DNA of 64,000 nt from Desulfosporosinus meridiei DSM 13257 (GTDB lineage Bacteria; Bacillota; Desulfitobacteriia; Desulfitobacteriales; Desulfitobacteriaceae). Under the pieces are notes generated by a model. It did not search any database. It was not told where the DNA came from and saw only the letters and a list, made by a program, of their open reading frames with translations. Positions 35,179 to 43,675 of the stretch are shown one piece after another. The stretch covers positions 3,988,501-4,052,500 of the forward strand of contig NC_018515.1 of NCBI RefSeq assembly GCF_000231385.2. Direction: 5' to 3'. Position 1 is the first letter of the stretch; the number at the start of each line of letters is the position of its first letter. The translations under genes were made by a program, and so were the position numbers.

Positions 35179-37347
35179 TCATTTTATCAGCTCATGTAAT
35201 TGTTGAACTATAGTATGAGTAAGCGGTTGGAACATGTTCCAAATAAAAACCCAATCTGATATGTAAAACGATCCCCACACGAAAACTGCTCCAACAATAA
35301 TTCCGGGAACCCATAAAAAGGGTAAATACCTCCCCCCAATCCGGTGAATATCATGTGCCCGAATAGGAAAAAACAGAAATCCCAACAGAATATAACCAAC
35401 TATAGGTACATAAAATGGAACTCCCCAAGGGATCAAAGCCCAAGCAATGGCAATAAATACTGCCCAGCGATAACGCCTTTCTAACCAAAAAATAAGGCCC
35501 GCTTCATTGGGTTTCTCCGGTAAATGAGGAACAACAACTCCAATTTGGAGCAGTCGAATGAGGATTAACAGCCCTACAAGTACTGCCCATATTAACCAAG
35601 GGGATTGAGCCTGCAACAACTGAATACTAGGCCATAAGTGAGAAAACCAGGGGTTTAAATTAAGAGGAATCCGAAATAATCCAGAAGTAAACAACCCTGC
35701 GACCATAGAAAGACGAGCGAAAACGAAGAGCCCATTCCAGAACCAAGCATTGCGTAAACGACGCTTGGGCTTACTATTTCCTATCTCTTTATAGCGCCAG
35801 GTTACAGATCGAATATTCATCCACCCCAAAAAAACCATCAGCAAGGCCCAGCATCCGGCAAAGATTTGTTCCTTTTCCCATTGCACACCTGCAGTCAAAG
35901 GAGTTTCAATATCTACAGATCCCCACATTCCTTGAATGGAAGCACCTTGGATAGAAATCATTTGCTCCGCTGACAGTCCTGGAGGAAGGTTGGGTAATAA
36001 TGTAAACGCAAATGCCAAACTAGGCTGTACTTCTTGCTCAGCTTGCTGCAAGTACATTTTAGCCGAGTCACTAGAGTCTAAACCCTTCCCTACTGTCCAT
36101 GCCCAAAGTGAAGGATGAAGCCTCTTCTCTGAGATTAGACTTCGGAAATCATCTGCTTGAGGAAGTCTCTTAGAGGGAACCAATTCAACGGGTAATTCAG
36201 CCCATATCCCGATACCTACTTTGTCTGCAGTTTGCAGCCAAAGTTCATCTGGAATTTGTCCAATAAAGTAAACAAGGTTTTTTCCTTCTAGACGTTTAGA
36301 AATTAACCATGACTCTATCTCTCCAGAATTCCGAAGACGGCTTTCCTCCTGAGGAGTTAATGCTTCTCCCGAAATTATGAGTTCTTGACCATTTAACTTC
36401 CAATACCCAGATTCAAAGGTAACCGCGTTCAGACCTAAGAATAAGGACAAATCGTCAACGTCACCTTTACTGTTCGTAACCTTTAGATGAAGTTGGTAGA
36501 GAAAAGGGTCTTCCAGCGTCCAGCGTCGGGCATCAGGCAGCTGAAATGTTAAGGTCACCGGTTGACGATCCGGACTTTCTTGAGATTCCACAACAAGTGT
36601 TTGCTCTGCTAACCCGGCTGATCCATCAGAAATAACCCCATAGACTGTCCATGGTCCTTCTTGAGAAAAACCTCGGTGCAATAAATCTGTTGCCACTGTT
36701 ATTTGAGCAGTAGACTCTAGCCATCCGACCCTTACTTGCGGCGACATTATGGTGGTTTCCACAACGGCATCCAAACGAATATCGCCTTTGATATACCCTG
36801 ATTTCGGCCAAGAGGAACCTAATAAACTGGCACGCTGCCCGGCACTTCCTGTTAGCTCAACTAGGAGAACATTGTCTTCCCCATAACGAAAGGCTTTAGG
36901 TAAAATCTCTAACTCATTACTACCTCCACTGCCTTCAAATTCACCAATTTTTTCACTACTAGAAATTCCATTTAAGTAAACATTGGCATGCCCCTGTACT
37001 CCATTAAAGGTAAGCACCATTGTCCGCGAACTCCACTCTCCTGGGATTTGCAGTCGTTTAGTTACAACGGAAAATCTCGCACTCGACGGAAGAACTAAGG
37101 GACGCCCTTTCGTTAGAAAGAATTTACTGTATTTACCCTCAGAAGGCTCTGATTCTGTAGTCCAAGCCTGACGTAAAGAGGAAAACTGATTCCAACTCCC
37201 ATTTAAATTCTGAGTATAACGTGAAGCACTAATCCCACTCTGGCTAGAATAAAGAGTCATCCCAAGTGAGCTCTGCCAATTCCACCATAGAGCTCCTAAG
37301 GTTAATACCCATAAAATCACAAAAACTATGAAGCGACGATTAAACAT
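35179..37347 (-). CDS. Membrane-anchored GH2-like protein without catalytic signature
   Basis: A 722-aa protein from ATG at 37347, which AAGAAGGGG precedes. One N-terminal membrane helix (about 5-22) is followed by a beta-jelly-roll like the GH2 sugar-binding domain (about 77-197: NGVQGHANVYLNG, YGEDNVLLVEL), an Ig-like domain closing with WTLEDPFLYQLHLKV (276-290, the GH2 hallmark), and a shortened barrel-like part (WKLNGQELIISGE, LWLQTADKVGIGIWAELPVE). At about 411-422 HPSLWAWTVGKG stands where GH2 enzymes have HPSI-x-W-x-x-GNE, so the acid/base Glu is lost. About six membrane helices (495-696) end the protein. It is probably a surface sugar-binding or sensing protein; the function is unknown. 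Confidence 0.7.
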   Translation of the reverse strand: MFNRRFIVFVILWVLTLGALWWNWQSSLGMTLYSSQSGISASRYTQNLNGSWNQFSSLRQAWTTESEPSEGKYSKFFLTKGRPLVLPSSARFSVVTKRLQIPGEWSSRTMVLTFNGVQGHANVYLNGISSSEKIGEFEGSGGSNELEILPKAFRYGEDNVLLVELTGSAGQRASLLGSSWPKSGYIKGDIRLDAVVETTIMSPQVRVGWLESTAQITVATDLLHRGFSQEGPWTVYGVISDGSAGLAEQTLVVESQESPDRQPVTLTFQLPDARRWTLEDPFLYQLHLKVTNSKGDVDDLSLFLGLNAVTFESGYWKLNGQELIISGEALTPQEESRLRNSGEIESWLISKRLEGKNLVYFIGQIPDELWLQTADKVGIGIWAELPVELVPSKRLPQADDFRSLISEKRLHPSLWAWTVGKGLDSSDSAKMYLQQAEQEVQPSLAFAFTLLPNLPPGLSAEQMISIQGASIQGMWGSVDIETPLTAGVQWEKEQIFAGCWALLMVFLGWMNIRSVTWRYKEIGNSKPKRRLRNAWFWNGLFVFARLSMVAGLFTSGLFRIPLNLNPWFSHLWPSIQLLQAQSPWLIWAVLVGLLILIRLLQIGVVVPHLPEKPNEAGLIFWLERRYRWAVFIAIAWALIPWGVPFYVPIVGYILLGFLFFPIRAHDIHRIGGRYLPFLWVPGIIVGAVFVWGSFYISDWVFIWNMFQPLTHTIVQQLHELIK

Positions 37348-37435
37348 AAAACTAGCCCCTTCTTGCAGCACTTCAATCCGATGATAATTGACTTATTCGT
37401 GAAAGATCACATAAAACCCTTGCGAACAATAAAAA

Positions 37436-37489
37436 AAACTCATTTAGTAAACCAGTCCAACCAAAGGACTAATTTCCATAAATGAGTTT
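37436..37489 (-). terminator. Terminator after perR
   Basis: AAACTCATTTA (37436-37446) pairs with TAAATGAGTTT (37479-37489), with an inner AGTCC/GGACT stem. On the minus strand it is followed by a run of T. It lies 19 bases after the perR stop and separates perR from the GH2-like gene. Confidence 0.85.
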
Positions 37490-37507
37490 CCCAAAATTAA
37501 AATGACT

Positions 37508-37936
37508 TTAATTCATCTGCTCATTATTCCGGCATTCCGGGCAGACACCATAAAACTCCATGCGGTGTCCTAATATTAAAAATCCGGATTTTTCCATTAC
37601 TTCTTGTTCCATATTAATGAGTGGCCCATGAAAATCAGCTACCTTACCACATTTTGAACACACAATGTGATAATGATTATTGGGGTTGCCATCGAAACGA
37701 CTGGCCATATCCCCATAAGATAACTCCAGTAGGTGTCCATGCTCTTTTAACATGTTTAAAGTATTATAAATTGTGCCTAAGCTTACTCCAGGAAATTTAG
37801 CCTTGACATGATGGTAAATTTCATCGGCCGTGGGATGGGACCGAGTTTCAAGCAAGAACTCCAAAATTGCCTGTCTCTGCGGTGTAAAACGGACACCTTT
37901 ATCTTTTAATTGTTTAAGAATTCCGATTGCATTCAT
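37508..37936 (-). CDS. perR: Fur-family regulator, PerR type
   Basis: A 142-aa Fur-family repressor: winged helix (KGVRFTPQRQAILEFLLETR, SLGTIYNTLNMLKEHGHLLE) and a dimerisation domain with structural zinc cysteines CSKCGKV and CPEC. The residues that make PerR sense peroxide by metal-catalysed oxidation are present: His in RSHPTADEIY (equivalent to His37), Asp in SRFDGN, HYHIV and Asp in KVADF where Fur has Glu. The tail GHRMEFYGVCPEC also resembles PerR. It therefore likely controls peroxide and iron defence. A strong promoter lies upstream and a terminator directly downstream. Assignment rests on residues recalled from Bacillus PerR. Confidence 0.85.
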   Translation of the reverse strand: MNAIGILKQLKDKGVRFTPQRQAILEFLLETRSHPTADEIYHHVKAKFPGVSLGTIYNTLNMLKEHGHLLELSYGDMASRFDGNPNNHYHIVCSKCGKVADFHGPLINMEQEVMEKSGFLILGHRMEFYGVCPECRNNEQMN

Positions 37937-37980
37937 GTCCCTATCCTCTTTCCTCAGTATTTGAAATCATTTCTAATTAG

Positions 37981-38009
37981 ATTTTAAGTTAATATAATAA
38001 ATTTGTCAA
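37981..38009 (-). promoter_or_regulatory. Sigma-A promoter of perR
   Basis: On the minus strand TTGACA (38009-38004) and TAAAAT (37986-37981) are separated by 17 bases, a near-consensus housekeeping promoter, 45 bases before the perR ATG. An A/T-rich imperfect palindrome with AAATC/GATTT arms lies immediately downstream of the -10 and could be an autoregulatory operator, though it is not a clear Per box. Confidence 0.75.
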
Positions 38010-38169
38010 CTATCAAGTTGCTTAATAAATTTTCCGTTTCAAAAATGCTTTCTCTCAAGTTTTCGTATAATGCTAATTCGATTAAGAGAATACTTAGTCT
38101 TTAAAAATGCGTGTCAGGTTTTCGGCAGTACTCGAATCTCCCATACTTGCTCAGCCTTTTTTACGTTAA

Positions 38170-38199
38170 AAAAAGAGAGTTAACTAACTCTCTTTTTTT
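38170..38199. terminator. Terminator downstream of the ferredoxin gene
   Basis: GAGAGTTA (38175-38182) and TAACTCTC (38185-38192) form a tight hairpin with A and T runs on either side, so it can work in both directions. It lies 29 bases after the ferredoxin stop. Confidence 0.85.
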
Positions 38200-38221
38200 A
38201 TACCACTAAACTATTAAATTT

Positions 38222-38392
38222 TTAAGCAGGATTTGGTGCTTCAACTGGACAGACAGTGGCGCAAGAACCGCAATCGATGCAAAGCTCTGCATTGATAACG
38301 TATTGACCGTCACCTTCGCTGATAGCAGATACTGTACATTCTCCTTCACAAGCACCGCAACTTATGCATTCCGAGCTAATAACGTATGCCAT
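38222..38392 (-). CDS. 2[4Fe-4S] ferredoxin
   Basis: A 56-aa clostridial-type ferredoxin. The two cluster motifs are CISCGACEGEC (residues about 9-19) and CIDCGSCATVCP (about 38-49), each CxxCxxCxxxC followed by a fourth-position Pro. From ATG at 38392 (GAGGGG upstream) the length is exactly that of small bacterial ferredoxins; the longer frame to 38455 adds residues with no family counterpart. It supplies low-potential electrons in anaerobes. It is probably monocistronic, with its own terminator. Confidence 0.95.
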   Translation of the reverse strand: MAYVISSECISCGACEGECTVSAISEGDGQYVINAELCIDCGSCATVCPVEAPNPA

Positions 38393-38505
38393 ACCCAACA
38401 TCCCCTCTTCTCCGAACTTCAGAATCAATATACCAAAGCCATGGAGAAAAGGCAAGCTAAAAACTATTAGGTTATCTCATAAAAAGTAAAATTATTCATC
38501 GTTAG

Positions 38506-38661
38506 TTATAGATCACGCCCCGGTCTGTATGGTACTTGATAAAGTCTCCTTAGACAATGGGAACAATAAGGGAGAACCCTGTTACTTACATGATTTCTTC
38601 GAAAAAGAATATGTCCCAGATCTTCATGTTCAAATCCACAAGCACGACACTTTTCCAACAT
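38506..38661 (-). CDS. Small zinc-ribbon protein (51 aa)
   Basis: A short reverse-strand frame with a strong ribosome site (GAGGAGG, nine to ten bases before ATG at 38661). The translation begins MLEKCRACGFEHEDLGHI and continues RVLPYCSHCLRRLYQVPY. Two CxxC pairs 25 residues apart suggest a single zinc ribbon, and the protein is Arg-rich and basic, so it may bind nucleic acid (inference). It lies between the ferredoxin and the VWA gene. I recognise no named family. Confidence 0.65.
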   Translation of the reverse strand: MLEKCRACGFEHEDLGHILFRRNHVSNRVLPYCSHCLRRLYQVPYRPGRDL

Positions 38662-38754
38662 AAAATTTTTTACCTCCTCACACACGATTGTGCGTTTCTG
38701 TACAAGTAATTTAGTTATAGTATGCTCCGTTTTTTAAAAAAATAAACAAGCAAA

Positions 38755-40110
38755 TTAGAATTGCTTGTTTAAGATTTGAGTCAGATGCCCCAGAGTGTAA
38801 CACTCGTACATTTGGCAGAAAGGAAGAAATGCTTTTACAAAAGGAGTTTCTGACCAACGCCGCTCCGGAAGAGTATTTAACCATAGAACTTTACGAACCT
38901 GTCTATTAGCCCTACTCAATAACTGTGCTGCCTTTTCCCCTTCAAGCGTCTGAGCATCACTCACAATCAGAAGCAGGGTTTGTTTTGAAAACACATCCGA
39001 ATTATGCCTGTGCAGAGCTTCTAAAGCATTAGCCAAATTAGTCCCTCCTCCCCATTCCTTCCCGGACATGGAGAGAGCTTCTTTCACCATTGTTTCAAAT
39101 GTTTGGCCCTTTTTAAACTTTTGGTTTAAGGGTACTAACATTTCCCCAAAGGCAAATGTTTTAATTCCGTTAACAACAGTCGAAAGACCATAAACAAATT
39201 GCCAGATAAACTCACTATATTTCAACATAGACCCAGAAATGTCACAGAGTAACACAATTTTCAGGCGTCCCTTACGGCGACTCCGATAACTACGGTCAAT
39301 TAATACCCCGCCATACCTTAAATTCTTGCGCAGAGTCAAGCGCATATCCAGGCCTCCCCGGCGACGGGCGGCCCGATAGCGACGAGTCACTTGATCGGCA
39401 AGTCGTTGGCTAAGACGCCTAATTAAGCGAACAACCTCCGGCCATTCTTCAGGAGAGATCTTCTTTAAATCCCGACTTATGACCTCAACCTCGCGATCAC
39501 GTAGTGCTCTTTCCACCTCAGAGAGAATTCCATTAGTGGACCCCGGAGAAAGTATTGGCTCATCTTCATTTAATTTCCTGCGCCAATATTCTAAAGATCC
39601 GCGGAGAACCCGTTCTACCATAGGCTGATAAGAATGATCCAAAGGCATTCCACCACGAGTTCCATTCGAGGATTTTTCCAAGAAATCTCTCAAGCGTTGT
39701 TTATCATCTTCAGACATACTTGCATACACTGCTCGCTGCTCTTCAGTAATATCTAATTCATTGTCTTGAAAACGCAGATCTTGGTAAGTACTTTCGATCT
39801 GTTCGTTCCATTGGTCAGCCTTTTGAGCAGCCGCTTTATTCCAAGCCTCTTTTTGTTCTAAAGTAGCAAAATAAGCCCGAAAGGTTTCTCTGAACGCGGA
39901 GATATGCTTAACATCCTTAACCATAGTCGCTTGTAAAACGCTCTCAACTCTATCTCGGTCTACCAAACCGATAAGGGATAACCCTTCTGCCGCATCAAAT
40001 ATTTCAGAAGGGCTTATTTTAATCCCTACCGTTCTTAATAACTGTGCAAACTCCACTAGGTGCTTATCTAGTTCACTGACCTTTCTATCGCTGTTGATGT
40101 CCATGTGCAT
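38755..40110 (-). CDS. VWA-domain protein (CoxE-like), MoxR partner
   Basis: A 451-aa protein whose C-terminal half is a von Willebrand factor A domain with the MIDAS motif DISGSM (near residue 296) and later GGGTNLANALEAL and LIVSDAQTLEGE elements. The N-terminal half is helical and charged, as in CoxE-type proteins. ATG at 40110 is chosen for the AAGGAG six bases upstream; this start overlaps the moxR-like gene by 26 bases. MoxR AAA+ ATPases with VWA partners act as chaperone-like systems for metal insertion or complex assembly; the client is not identifiable here. Confidence 0.88.
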   Translation of the reverse strand: MHMDINSDRKVSELDKHLVEFAQLLRTVGIKISPSEIFDAAEGLSLIGLVDRDRVESVLQATMVKDVKHISAFRETFRAYFATLEQKEAWNKAAAQKADQWNEQIESTYQDLRFQDNELDITEEQRAVYASMSEDDKQRLRDFLEKSSNGTRGGMPLDHSYQPMVERVLRGSLEYWRRKLNEDEPILSPGSTNGILSEVERALRDREVEVISRDLKKISPEEWPEVVRLIRRLSQRLADQVTRRYRAARRRGGLDMRLTLRKNLRYGGVLIDRSYRSRRKGRLKIVLLCDISGSMLKYSEFIWQFVYGLSTVVNGIKTFAFGEMLVPLNQKFKKGQTFETMVKEALSMSGKEWGGGTNLANALEALHRHNSDVFSKQTLLLIVSDAQTLEGEKAAQLLSRANRQVRKVLWLNTLPERRWSETPFVKAFLPFCQMYECYTLGHLTQILNKQF

Positions 40111-41008
40111 TCCGTTCTCCTTGTGCCATTTTACCTGACTCAAAAAGGAGGCCTTCCGCTCCCATCTCTCGATAGAATAGCTCTACATCATCCTGACTCT
40201 TAAGCAGCAAGGTTAATGTAGCTTCAACCCAGGCCGGATCCAGTCCCGTCTTACCCATTACGAGCAAAGCTTTTGCCCAGTCCATTGTTTCTGATACCGA
40301 AGGGGTCTTATTGAAAGAAAGTCGTTCCCGCAGCACATTAACAGCTCGTGCTACTTCTAGTGCTAATCGTTCCGGCAAATCCGGGACTTTTGCCCTAAGA
40401 ATTCGAACCTCTTTGTTAACTGAAGGCGGCTCTATATGAAGGAAAATGCATCGTCGCTTCAAGCCATCAGAAAGCTCTCTTTCTCCATTTGAAGTTAATA
40501 CCACCATAGGACGTTCCTTGGCTTTAATAGTTCCCATTTCAGGTATTGTCACTTGGAACTCTCCTAGGAGCTCGAAGAGAAAGGCCTCAAATTCAGAATC
40601 GGTCTTATCAATTTCATCAATAAGGAGTACACATCGTTTTTCACTTAAAAGTGCCTGCAGTAACGGGCGAGGAAGCAGATAATCTGCAGAGAAGAGGTCG
40701 GCTTCTTGAAGATGTTCCCGACCCAGCTGTATCTTTAAAAGCTGTCGCTGATAATTCCATTCGTAAAGTGCTTTTGTCTCATCTAGACCTTCATAACATT
40801 GAAGTCGAATCAAAGGAGCTTCTAATACTTGGCTTAACACTTTAGCAATTTCCGTTTTTCCTACTCCAGCAGGTCCGGAAATTAAAAGTGGTTTTCCAAG
40901 CTCAGTCGCTAAAAAGGCAGTAAGCGCGATTCTATCATCCCGTTCGGTAATATAGCCGATAGCATCTAACTCTTTCTCAAATAGATCTAAAGTCCTTCGC
41001 TCCGTCAT
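40085..41008 (-). CDS. MoxR-family AAA+ ATPase
   Basis: A 307-aa AAA+ ATPase. Walker A is GPAGVGKTEIAKVL, Walker B is RCVLLIDEIDKTDSEF, sensor 1 is VVLTSNGERELSDGL, followed by the arginine-finger region RRCIFLHIEPP. GGTGGGG precedes the ATG. It overlaps the VWA gene, indicating a two-gene chaperone unit. Members of this family usually support maturation of metalloenzymes or stress complexes; the partner substrate is unknown. Confidence 0.92.
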   Translation of the reverse strand: MTERRTLDLFEKELDAIGYITERDDRIALTAFLATELGKPLLISGPAGVGKTEIAKVLSQVLEAPLIRLQCYEGLDETKALYEWNYQRQLLKIQLGREHLQEADLFSADYLLPRPLLQALLSEKRCVLLIDEIDKTDSEFEAFLFELLGEFQVTIPEMGTIKAKERPMVVLTSNGERELSDGLKRRCIFLHIEPPSVNKEVRILRAKVPDLPERLALEVARAVNVLRERLSFNKTPSVSETMDWAKALLVMGKTGLDPAWVEATLTLLLKSQDDVELFYREMGAEGLLFESGKMAQGERNAHGHQQR

Positions 41009-41028
41009 TTTACCCCACCCCCATATAG

Positions 41029-41056
41029 TATTTCGATATTCGTTGTTCGTAGTTCG
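41029..41056. repeat. Heptamer tandem repeat, four units
   Basis: Reading the plus strand, TATTTCG, ATATTCG, TTGTTCG and TAGTTCG follow each other, each ending TTCG (complement CGAANNN). The same CGAACNN heptamer pattern occurs at 18303-18323 and 47980-48000, always intergenic or at a gene end, suggesting a dispersed short-repeat family. Confidence 0.6.
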
Positions 41057-41151
41057 AAACTCTAGCTGGAATTACTTTCAAGTGAACTTGCTTCATTTGT
41101 ACTAAAAATCCAACCCTAAACTCAAAGGGATCCGCAGATTAAATAAGTGGT

Positions 41152-42285
41152 TTAGTAATAACCTTGAACAACACTTTCATAAACTGACTCATACCTTCTC
41201 ACTGCTCGGTCAATGGGAAAGGCTTCTCTTGCCCAATTTGCTGCTTGCTCAGAAAAAATCTTATATCTTGAGCAATCAGTTAATAGTTTAAGAACGGCCT
41301 CACTCATTCCATAAATATCTCCTACATCAGCGAGATAACCGGTTTCACCATCTTTTATGACTTCAGGTAAGCCTCCTACCCTGCTAGCAACCACCGGAAC
41401 ACCACAGGCCATCGCCTCTAAGGCTACCAGTCCAAAACTCTCCTGTTCTGAGGGGAGAATGAATACATCGGTCATCTGCAAAATATCCTGAACAGTTTCT
41501 TGTTTGCCGAGGAACTGTACTTTTTTCTCAAGTCCCCGTTTAGTGACTTCCCGTTCTACCTTAACCATTTCAGGCCCATCTCCAACAAGTAAGAGCCGAC
41601 AAGGAACAGCCTTTTCAACCAGATCAAATATTTTAACCACATCTACAACCCTTTTAACTTCTCTAAAATTTGAGATATGGGTTAAAATCTTTTCTCCAAA
41701 GGGAGCAAAGTGCTCTTTGCATTTTGACATTAATCCCCCTTTGGGTAGGTACATCGATGGATCGATAAAATTTGGAATAAACTCTATTTCCTGATCCAGC
41801 GACTCAAAGGCAGCTGCGGTTTCTCTTGCCAACGAATTTGATACTGCTGTAATACGGTCACTAACCTTAAGCGCTAAGCAGGTTAACAGCTTAAACTCTT
41901 CATAGGCACCTACTAAGGTAACATCTGTTCCATGTAGTGTTGTAACTAACGGAATAGGCTTAGTCATCATTTGTTTAGCCAAATATGCGCTAATACTATG
42001 AGGAATAGCATAATGAGCATGGATTAAATCCAACCCGACATAATTAGCTACTTCTACGATTTTATTAGCAAGTAACAAAGTATAGGGCGGATATTTGAAC
42101 ACAGGGTAGCTTACATCTGTCACCTCATGATAAAAGAGCTTCTCATGAAAACGACGCAAACGAAAGGGGCGAGCTGAAGAAATAAAATGAACTTCATGCC
42201 CTCGTTCGCCCAGTGCATACCCGAGTTCAGTTGCAACAACACCGCTTCCCCCATAGCTTGGGTAACATACCATTCCGATTTTCAC
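41152..42285 (-). CDS. bshA: N-acetyl-alpha-D-glucosaminyl L-malate synthase BshA
   Basis: BshA is the GT4 glycosyltransferase that joins UDP-GlcNAc and L-malate, the first step of bacillithiol synthesis. The product (377 aa) begins KIGMVCYPSYGGSGVVATEL, the BshA signature, with VTTLHGTDVTLVGAYEEFKL, THISNFREVKRVVDVVKIF and the nucleotide-sugar site LPSEQESFGLVALEAMACGV. GTG at 42285 has AGGTG six bases upstream; the open frame starts at 42294 inside that site. bshC lies 13 kb away; bshB is not in the window. Confidence 0.93.
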   Translation of the reverse strand: MKIGMVCYPSYGGSGVVATELGYALGERGHEVHFISSARPFRLRRFHEKLFYHEVTDVSYPVFKYPPYTLLLANKIVEVANYVGLDLIHAHYAIPHSISAYLAKQMMTKPIPLVTTLHGTDVTLVGAYEEFKLLTCLALKVSDRITAVSNSLARETAAAFESLDQEIEFIPNFIDPSMYLPKGGLMSKCKEHFAPFGEKILTHISNFREVKRVVDVVKIFDLVEKAVPCRLLLVGDGPEMVKVEREVTKRGLEKKVQFLGKQETVQDILQMTDVFILPSEQESFGLVALEAMACGVPVVASRVGGLPEVIKDGETGYLADVGDIYGMSEAVLKLLTDCSRYKIFSEQAANWAREAFPIDRAVRRYESVYESVVQGYY

Positions 42286-42357
42286 CAATTGCACCTCTTT
42301 TAATTAACCTATATAAAAGACCTGTAATGCCGAAGAGTGCTCTGAAATTCCCAAAAT

Positions 42358-42717
42358 TCAGGAATTCATTTCCTCAAAACCTATCGGCAGTGCATCTTGA
42401 ATGGCCTCCCCTATAATTTTCTGAATATCATTCACCATACAAGACACTTCAAACTCAGCTTCTAAATACTCTCTTGCGGTTGGGCTTATGCTTACCAAAC
42501 TGTATAAGCGCTCTAGTTCTTGCTGTTTTTCCTCGCTGATTTCTTGCTCTAACATTTGGGCTTCACGGATCTCCCATTGTTTCAATTGAAATTCTCGAAC
42601 CATCTTATGGTTATTTGCATCACTCATAACCTTTTCCTTTGATTTAAGAAAGTGCTTGAATTGATCCGACTCTTTTAGAGTACGAGCTAATTCGTGTGCC
42701 AAATCAGTAGTAGCCAT
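42358..42717 (-). CDS. YlbF/YmcA-family regulator
   Basis: A 119-aa all-helical protein with the YlbF-family pattern ELARTLKESDQFKHFLKSKE, HKMVREFQLKQWEI and a C-terminal FEVSCMVNDIQKIIGEAIQD. In Bacillus YlbF, YmcA and YaaT form a complex that affects Spo0A phosphorylation and RNase Y specificity. ATG at 42717 is chosen over the upstream GTG. It lies 72 bases before bshA on the same strand. Which of the paralogues it corresponds to cannot be decided from one window. Confidence 0.82.
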   Translation of the reverse strand: MATTDLAHELARTLKESDQFKHFLKSKEKVMSDANNHKMVREFQLKQWEIREAQMLEQEISEEKQQELERLYSLVSISPTAREYLEAEFEVSCMVNDIQKIIGEAIQDALPIGFEEMNS

Positions 42718-42911
42718 ATCCCTTCCCACTCCTCTGTAACAAGCTTCTATGTAGTAATATGATTAGTTTGTCAAAACCGCTTAGCCCAAACTTTAATATC
42801 TCATTATATATAATTTTTCCACAACAGACAAATATAGTCTTGCCAGACACTGACTGGAGTCCGTCCAGAATGAATAATTACTTGTACTATAGATTGTTAC
42901 ATAAGTTGTAC

Positions 42912-43601
42912 TTATTGATTCTTATTCACAGTCCCCTCCAATATTTCAAACGCCTGCAAGCGACTGAATGACAATAAGTCTGTCCATTGTACTTTGGAAA
43001 TAATCCATGGACAATGGGCCGCCATTCGGCTGGCAAATCCTATTGGACTCCCTCCATACATTTTTTCCAATCTACGTTGGGCAAGACTTACTATGCCGGG
43101 GGAATGTGCATTACAGGCTATCGGTTCCAAGCAAAGTATTGGTTCATCTTCATAGGTGACTAACAAGCCGAACTTATAAAGCTGTTTAACACCTACTTTT
43201 TCACGACAAATTGATCCCACTAAGGGGACAGGATCCGGTCGGATAACCCCACCAAGCTTACGCCAATAACTTTTTTCGGATAAATCCGAATTGGCGACAC
43301 AGATCCCTAACGCTCCCATTTGTAAAGCAAACCGAACAACAAACCGTGCAAAGTCAGATTCTACATTTCCATTCAATGATAGTCCCCTTATAATGACAAG
43401 CCGCTCAGTACTGCTAATAGTCAGATCTTCAATTCCTGTCACTCCCAATCGAACGACATTATAGCCTGGCAACATACGAATTTGTGGATCTGGCTCAGTC
43501 CCTCTCTCATTAAGGAAGGCCCCAAGGGCTAATGCCCAATCCTTAAGACCGTCTTCATTCCATTCTGAGTGGGGAGAAAGGGCAATTTCTATCCAAGGCA
43601 T
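42912..43601 (-). CDS. Conserved-looking protein of unknown function
   Basis: A 229-aa protein beginning MPWIEIALSPHSEWNEDGLK; AAGGAG nine bases ahead of ATG at 43601 supports the start. It is soluble, mixed alpha/beta, with an ERLVIIRGLSL strand-turn, a LQMGALGICVANSDLS segment and a Cys-bearing C-terminal half (GSICREKVG, LCLEPIACNAHSPGIV, AAHCPWIISK). I recognise no family. It lies in a run with the nuclease-like gene (gap 74 bases) and the PHP phosphatase on the same strand, which suggests a shared operon. Confidence 0.6.
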   Translation of the reverse strand: MPWIEIALSPHSEWNEDGLKDWALALGAFLNERGTEPDPQIRMLPGYNVVRLGVTGIEDLTISSTERLVIIRGLSLNGNVESDFARFVVRFALQMGALGICVANSDLSEKSYWRKLGGVIRPDPVPLVGSICREKVGVKQLYKFGLLVTYEDEPILCLEPIACNAHSPGIVSLAQRRLEKMYGGSPIGFASRMAAHCPWIISKVQWTDLLSFSRLQAFEILEGTVNKNQ

Positions 43602-43675
43602 TTTTCTCGACTCCTTCACAAACCGGCTTAACCCTATACTTAGTGTTGCACCGGAATGTGAAGTCTATCCAGTTA

